The notes beneath the pieces are model-generated. The model worked only from the letters and a program-made list of their open reading frames with translations. It was not told the DNA's origin and ran no database searches. A stretch of DNA of 64,000 nucleotides from Poa pratensis. Lineage: Eukaryota; Streptophyta; Magnoliopsida; Poales; Poaceae. Of this stretch, positions 60,047 to 64,000 are shown piece after piece; positions within the stretch are counted from its first letter, which is position 1, and the number at the start of each line of letters is the position of its first letter. Where the stretch lies: contig CAMZMU010000111.1 of assembly GCA_947311845.1 (NCBI GenBank), forward strand, positions 19,992,321 to 20,056,320, read 5' to 3'. A program made the translations under genes and the position numbers.

Positions 60047-60440
60047 TTAGCGCTTATGTTATGTACACGGCTGCCTGCTACAAAAATAAAGGGCAGATTT
60101 ACAAACGTCAAACCAAAATTTGAATTAATGCAAGCATATACAAGTTTTTGTCTTGTTTGAAAGTAACACTAAGACCGAAAACTTGGAAGGGATCCCGAGC
60201 TCATGTAGCCTTTTTTTGAAATTTTGAAAACTTCTTTTTACTTAAAAAAATCTGAAAAGGAAGAATCATGTCATTATAAATGTCTGTTACGTACGTATAT
60301 ATTTCAACGTGTACAAATGTCTATAGCCCAAAAAAGACAAAAATTGTTTTTTGTATAGCTGAAAACACAACGTGGTTTTCAACAAGATTTTGCACTTTCA
60401 TAGAAATCAACTTCATGTACATGTATAAATTAAAGAAATA

Positions 60441-60534
60441 CTCACTCCGATCCAATATAACTGTCGCAGAATATCCACTGATTATGTACGACGTGCTAGT
60501 TCAACTCCCGACACTTTTTGTGGATCAGAGTGAG
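60441..60534. mobile_element. Stowaway-type MITE (94 bp)
   Basis: CTCACTCCGATCCAATATAA at the left, diverged complement 'tggatcagagtgag' at the right, TA on both sides. Confidence 0.75.
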
Positions 60535-61617
60535 TAGATTTTTTTGAAACTTTTACAATGAGTTTTGACTTTTAGAAAATAAAGACCCACTATTTCCAGA
60601 AAATATTTGAGCTCTGAATTCTCCTTACCCACGAACTAAAACACTTCCAGTGAATTCGCCACAGAACACGGGCGCACTCACGCACACGCACGAGCACGTA
60701 CGCACGCACGCTCGCACACTCACGCTGTCACGCATCATGCCCGCAGTGAATCTGATATGGTAGAGACGGCAACGGCAGCCAAAGAATGCAAAGAATCCAC
60801 TGATTTTTGACCTTTTTTCCCAAGAATCCTCTGATTGTTTGGAAAGTGCTAACTAATTTTTAAAAGTTTGCCATTCCGAATTTTGTAGCCGTAAATCACT
60901 CTACTAATCAAACGGTCGTATAAGCTCTTTCCATTGTTTCCGTTCTATATACCCTACCGGCCTACCCCTCCTTTTGCTCCTCCTCCTTTTGCTCCTCCTC
61001 CTCCCGTTTTCAAAGACACCACTCCAGGCAGCCATGGCGATCGATCAGCCAATCGATGCAAGTTTTCTCTCTTCCAACTCCCTCCACACCTTTAATTAAT
61101 TACCGTCGTTTATTCATTGTTATTCATCTTCTTCTCCTCTCGATCCTACGATTAATGGATAGCATATGTAAACTCATCTCTTTTGATAGATAGATAGATT
61201 ACTGATAATTTGTCTAGAATCTGTTATCATTTCTTAGGAAAATGTGGGGGATATCCACGGTAGAAACAAGAACTTAAATTTTCTGTCCATATAGAGAACT
61301 GTGAACCCGTGTAATGGGATTATACGTCGATTCCCCAACAAGGCGAGCACGACTTGCTTCCTGTGATATCGCTTTATTGGAATTTTTGACTGTTATCAGG
61401 CCAGTTCACTAGTCTTTTGCGACAGCATTTTCGTTAGTTTCTTTCTCTCTTGTTTCTGAAATCTGAATCTCCGGTCACGCTTACCAGTTACCATGTCGAA
61501 CTGCCGCGAATAACTATATGCCTCTGTTGTTTCTTGTAGTGCTCATGGCCGTCGTAGGGACTAGTACACATATGATACCACATACTTTCCTGATGTTGTT
61601 AGACTATCACTAGTGGA
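60535..61617. other. Intergenic; possible start of a disrupted gene
   Basis: Contains a CAC/CGCAC simple repeat (about 60670-60730), a TATA-like TCTATATACC near 60943, a CT-rich stretch, and ATG at 61034 opening a short frame (MAIDQPID...). A GC-type donor (GAT|GCAAGT) could follow the eighth codon. No second exon is identifiable before the CACTA element at 61618. Weak evidence only. Confidence 0.25.
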
Positions 61618-61851
61618 AACCATCCCTTTGGTCTAGAGCCACATTTGGCTCTAGTACCGGATTGCTTACGAACCGGTACTAGAGTGTGGCTCTAGTACCA
61701 GTTCAACGGCTACGACGCCGCGCAGCAACGGTCCCGGGTCATGATACCACCCGGGACTAGAGGTCTCGCGGCAGGCAGCCGCAGAGGGGGCCCACGCGAG
61801 CACCTTTCGTCCCGGCTCGTATCACGAGCTGGAACTAGTGATGGACTTCTC

Positions 61852-61880
61852 GTCCCGGTTCGTGGCACGAACCGGGACGA
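61852..61880. repeat. Perfect CACTA subterminal palindrome
   Basis: Fourteen bases (cgtcccggttcgtg), one spacer base, then the exact reverse complement. Subterminal repeats of this kind bind TNPA-like proteins in CACTA elements. Confidence 0.85.
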
Positions 61881-62118
61881 CGTTTAAAACCTGTAGGTCT
61901 CACGCGCGCCGACGCGCTTTGGAAGTTGATCAATCCGCCGCCGTTTTGATGGTCCTTGGAAGATGATCAGCCCAGCGCGAATTTAATCCATGGCGCCTCC
62001 CCTGCCCGCCAGCCTCCCTCTCCGCCTTATATAAAGCAACACTAATCCGTGGCCTTAAGCACACAAGCTCTCTCTAATCCTTGCAAAAACTCTCTCTCGA
62101 TCCCTCTCTTCTATTCCA

Positions 62119-62841
62119 ATGGAGCCACTCACGCGCGTACCTCCGTCTCGGTTGTACTACTTCATCAAGGAGGATATGCACTTCAAGGTATGGGTCACCC
62201 TCCGTTCATCACGCGTGGAGAGGTGGATCCGCGACGTGAAGAAGTTCTTTCTCGACGCCGCACCGATCAAGTGCGTTGGACTCGACTGCGAGTTCACCGA
62301 CCCTCTCCCGGGTCGACAGAGGGATCTTCCACCCGAGAAAAAGCAGCGCGCCGCCGTCCTTCAACTCTCGGTGGCGTCCGAGACTCTTGTCTTCCAGATC
62401 TGCAAGGCTGATCGGGTGCCGCGGCTCCTCGTGGATTTCTTAGGTGACAAGACCATCAACTTTTACGGCGTGGCTATCCACAATGACTTGCGGATGCTGC
62501 GCTACTACGGAATTGTTATTCCGTCCGTGGTCGACCTCCAGAGGGATAGCCGGAACCCAACCGGCAATCCTACTCCGAGTCTCTATGCTCTCTCCAATGC
62601 TATCATTGGGACAAAACTTAAGGAGAAGAAGAACAACAAGAAGGACAAGAAGAAGGGCAAGGACGACGACGACGACTTAGAAGACCTCCGAATTTTCGGA
62701 TGGGGCAACGTTCCATTGAGCTACGATCAAGTCTTGTATGCCGCTTTGGACGCTCGCCTCGGCTTCGAGATTGCACGGAAGTGGGATAGTCTACGTGGCT
62801 ATAATACCAATGACGATCGTCTTAATTTCGTTGATGAGTAG
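62119..62841 (+). CDS. DEDDy 3'-5' exonuclease (WRN/RNase D-type), inside a CACTA element
   Basis: The 240-residue single-exon protein would remove nucleotides from the 3' end of DNA or RNA with two metal ions. All family acids are present: motif I GLDCEFT (D56, E58), motif II HNDLRML (D123) and motif III YAALDA (Y207, D211, the YxxxD form). A Lys-rich then Asp-rich insert (about 166-186, KKNNKKDKKKGKDDDDD) sits before motif III and may be a localisation or nucleic-acid contact segment. There is no helicase domain, so it resembles the short plant WRN-exonuclease-like proteins. A TATA-like 'cttatataaagc' at about 62025 lies 90 bp upstream of the ATG. The frame is intact, with CACTA subterminal repeats on both sides, suggesting capture of a host gene by the element. 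Confidence 0.85.
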   Translation: MEPLTRVPPSRLYYFIKEDMHFKVWVTLRSSRVERWIRDVKKFFLDAAPIKCVGLDCEFTDPLPGRQRDLPPEKKQRAAVLQLSVASETLVFQICKADRVPRLLVDFLGDKTINFYGVAIHNDLRMLRYYGIVIPSVVDLQRDSRNPTGNPTPSLYALSNAIIGTKLKEKKNNKKDKKKGKDDDDDLEDLRIFGWGNVPLSYDQVLYAALDARLGFEIARKWDSLRGYNTNDDRLNFVDE

Positions 62842-62937
62842 ACTAGCTATATAGTGATGTGTGTGCTCCCGTTGTGTGTTCTCATGTAAATTTCGGTCAA
62901 TTCGGTCCATTCGGTTACCTAAAAATTAATGACCGGA

Positions 62938-63245
62938 ATATTTGGATTCCTATCATTTTTCTGTTCAATTTATACATATTATTTGTCGAATTTCGCTTTA
63001 CGGATTTAAAGATATGAATTTATCCATATTAAATTGAAAATGGCAATAATAATGTAAAATTTATTTTTTTGTTATTTGTTAACAATTATTATTACTTAAT
63101 CATTAATATTTATGCAAAAGATGATATGGACACAATATTTAGATTCCTATCATTTTTCTGATCGATTTATACATATTATTTGTCGAATTTTGATTTACGG
63201 ATTTAAAGATATGAATTTATACATATTATTTGTCGAATTTCGTAA
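62938..63245. repeat. Direct repeats downstream of the exonuclease ORF
   Basis: The stretch 'gattcctatcatttttctg' through 'gatatgaattta.ccatatt' at about 62945-63032 recurs at about 63143-63222, with a further partial 'atacatattatttgtcgaat' at about 63220-63240. AT-rich and non-coding. Confidence 0.7.
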
Positions 63246-63324
63246 GGGACCTCTAGTCCCGGTTCATAATACGGACCAGAACTAGAGGGGTCTGGCCCGG
63301 CAGGACCACGTGCGAGACCAACGT

Positions 63325-64000
63325 ATGAAAGACCCAGACAACCTACATCCAATGAAGACGGATAAAGGACGTCTAAATCCTGCTAGCTACGCTCTTAACA
63401 AAGAAGAGAAGGAGATATTTTTCGATGTCCTGAGCAGTATGAAGGTCCCATCTGGCTTCTCGTCGAATATAAAGGGAATAATAAATATGACAGAGAAAAA
63501 GTTCCAGAACCTAAAGTCTCATGACTGTCACGTGCTTATGACTCAATTGCTTCCGGTTGCATTGCGGGGGCTTCTACCGGAAAATGTTCGACTACCCATT
63601 GTTCAGCTATGTGCGTTCCTCAATGCAATTTCGGAGAAGGTAATCGATCCAGCCATTCTAGGAAGGCTACAGAAGGATGTGGTTCAATGTCTCGTTAGTT
63701 TTGAGTTGGTGTTCCCACCATCCTTCTTCAATATTATGACACATCTCCTAGTACACCTGGTCGACGAGATTACTATTCTGGGTCCTGTATTTCTACACAA
63801 TATGTTCCCCTTTGAGAGGTTCATGGGAGTCTTGAAGAAGTATGTTCATAACTGCGCTAGGCCAGAAGGAAGCATCTCCAAAGGCTATGGAACAGAGGAG
63901 GTCATTGAGTTTTGTGTTGACTTTATTCCTGTCATTAAGCCGATTGGTCTTCCTGAATCGCGACATGAAGAGAGACTGAGTGGAAAAGGCACTCTAGGAA
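63325..64000 (+). CDS. CACTA TNP2-like protein fragment, DUF4218, runs off the window
   Basis: An open frame of 225 codons continues past the right edge with no stop. LKSHDCHVLMTQLLPVALRG, LVSFELVFPPSFFNIMTHLL and VHNCARPEGSISKGYGTEE are the core blocks of DUF4218, which lies C-terminal to the Transposase_21 catalytic region in En/Spm TNP2-type transposases. The N-terminal transposase part is absent between the subterminal repeat at 63252 and this frame, so the gene here is 5'-truncated. The start at 63325 is only the first in-frame ATG and need not be used. Confidence 0.85.
   Translation, partial: MKDPDNLHPMKTDKGRLNPASYALNKEEKEIFFDVLSSMKVPSGFSSNIKGIINMTEKKFQNLKSHDCHVLMTQLLPVALRGLLPENVRLPIVQLCAFLNAISEKVIDPAILGRLQKDVVQCLVSFELVFPPSFFNIMTHLLVHLVDEITILGPVFLHNMFPFERFMGVLKKYVHNCARPEGSISKGYGTEEVIEFCVDFIPVIKPIGLPESRHEERLSGKGTLG

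Larger units (their letters stand above)
61618..64000 (+). mobile_element. CACTA (En/Spm) element, open at the right edge
   Basis: Starts CACTAGTGGAAACC at 61618, preceded by TAT, the probable 3-bp target copy. Subterminal repeats of the 'tagtcccggttcgt' type follow in both orientations. One (61852-61880) is a perfect 14-bp-arm palindrome: 'cgtcccggttcgtg' then its complement. A further repeat ('ctagtcccggttcataatac') lies at about 63252. The interior carries an exonuclease ORF and then a TNP2-like DUF4218 region. The right end is outside the window. Part of the usual TNP2 gene (N-terminal and Transposase_21 domains) is missing from this side. Confidence 0.8.

Noticed and set aside
1..64000. 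CRISPR arrays, rRNA or canonical tRNA genes
   Set aside because: None seen by eye; the only tRNA-like motifs are in SINE-type repeats. A tRNAscan or Rfam search could not be run here.

Overview
This is a gene-poor stretch of a plant nuclear genome, almost certainly a grass and most likely Triticeae (wheat, barley or Aegilops). The evidence is plant-type multi-exon genes with GT..AG introns, GC-rich monocot-style first exons, many Stowaway MITEs with CTCC..GGAG ends, an Au-like SINE, a CACTA element with 'tagtcccggttc' subterminal repeats, and LINE tails. Most of the 64 kb is repeat-derived. I read exon boundaries by eye from GT/AG sites and protein continuity, without transcript support.

Layout. 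0-9 kb: LINE tail, a duplicated and partly inverted block, a Helitron-type 3' end, then about 6.8 kb with nothing recognisable. 9.3-13.6 kb: a non-autonomous hAT-like element, then a structurally complete 3,152-bp hAT element (perfect 8-bp target duplication, terminal inverted repeats, uninterrupted 821-codon transposase). 13.6-25.6 kb: gene-free sequence with hairpins, a LINE remnant and local duplications. 25.6-28.4 kb: a seven-exon DUF3615-like gene on the minus strand, with a divergent degenerate Lys-rich gene on the plus strand. 29.5-33 kb: a Stowaway MITE and GC-rich minisatellites. 35.7-38 kb: a seven- or eight-exon NAA40-type (NatD) acetyltransferase gene. 40.2-50.6 kb: an array of about five diverged copies of the region upstream of the next gene, broken up by MITE, LINE and retroposon insertions; one copy carries a truncated version of that gene's first exon. 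50.6-55.8 kb: an eight-exon MEKK1-like MAPKKK with a 420-bp in-frame duplication inside exon 1 and a SINE in intron 1. 56.5-58.0 kb (minus): a frameshifted PPR gene resembling plastid RNA-editing factor CLB19, with a 2-kb PIF/Harbinger element just upstream of its start. 61.6 kb to the end: a CACTA element carrying an intact DEDDy (WRN/RNase D-type) 3'-5' exonuclease ORF beside a TNP2-like DUF4218 region that runs off the window.

The genes do not form a pathway. Three look intact cellular genes (NAA40, MAPKKK, DUF3615), two complete ORFs belong to or ride in transposons (hAT transposase, exonuclease), and the rest are decayed. The most unusual points are the exonuclease inside the CACTA element, the amplified kinase upstream region with its internally duplicated first exon, and the apparently intact hAT element.
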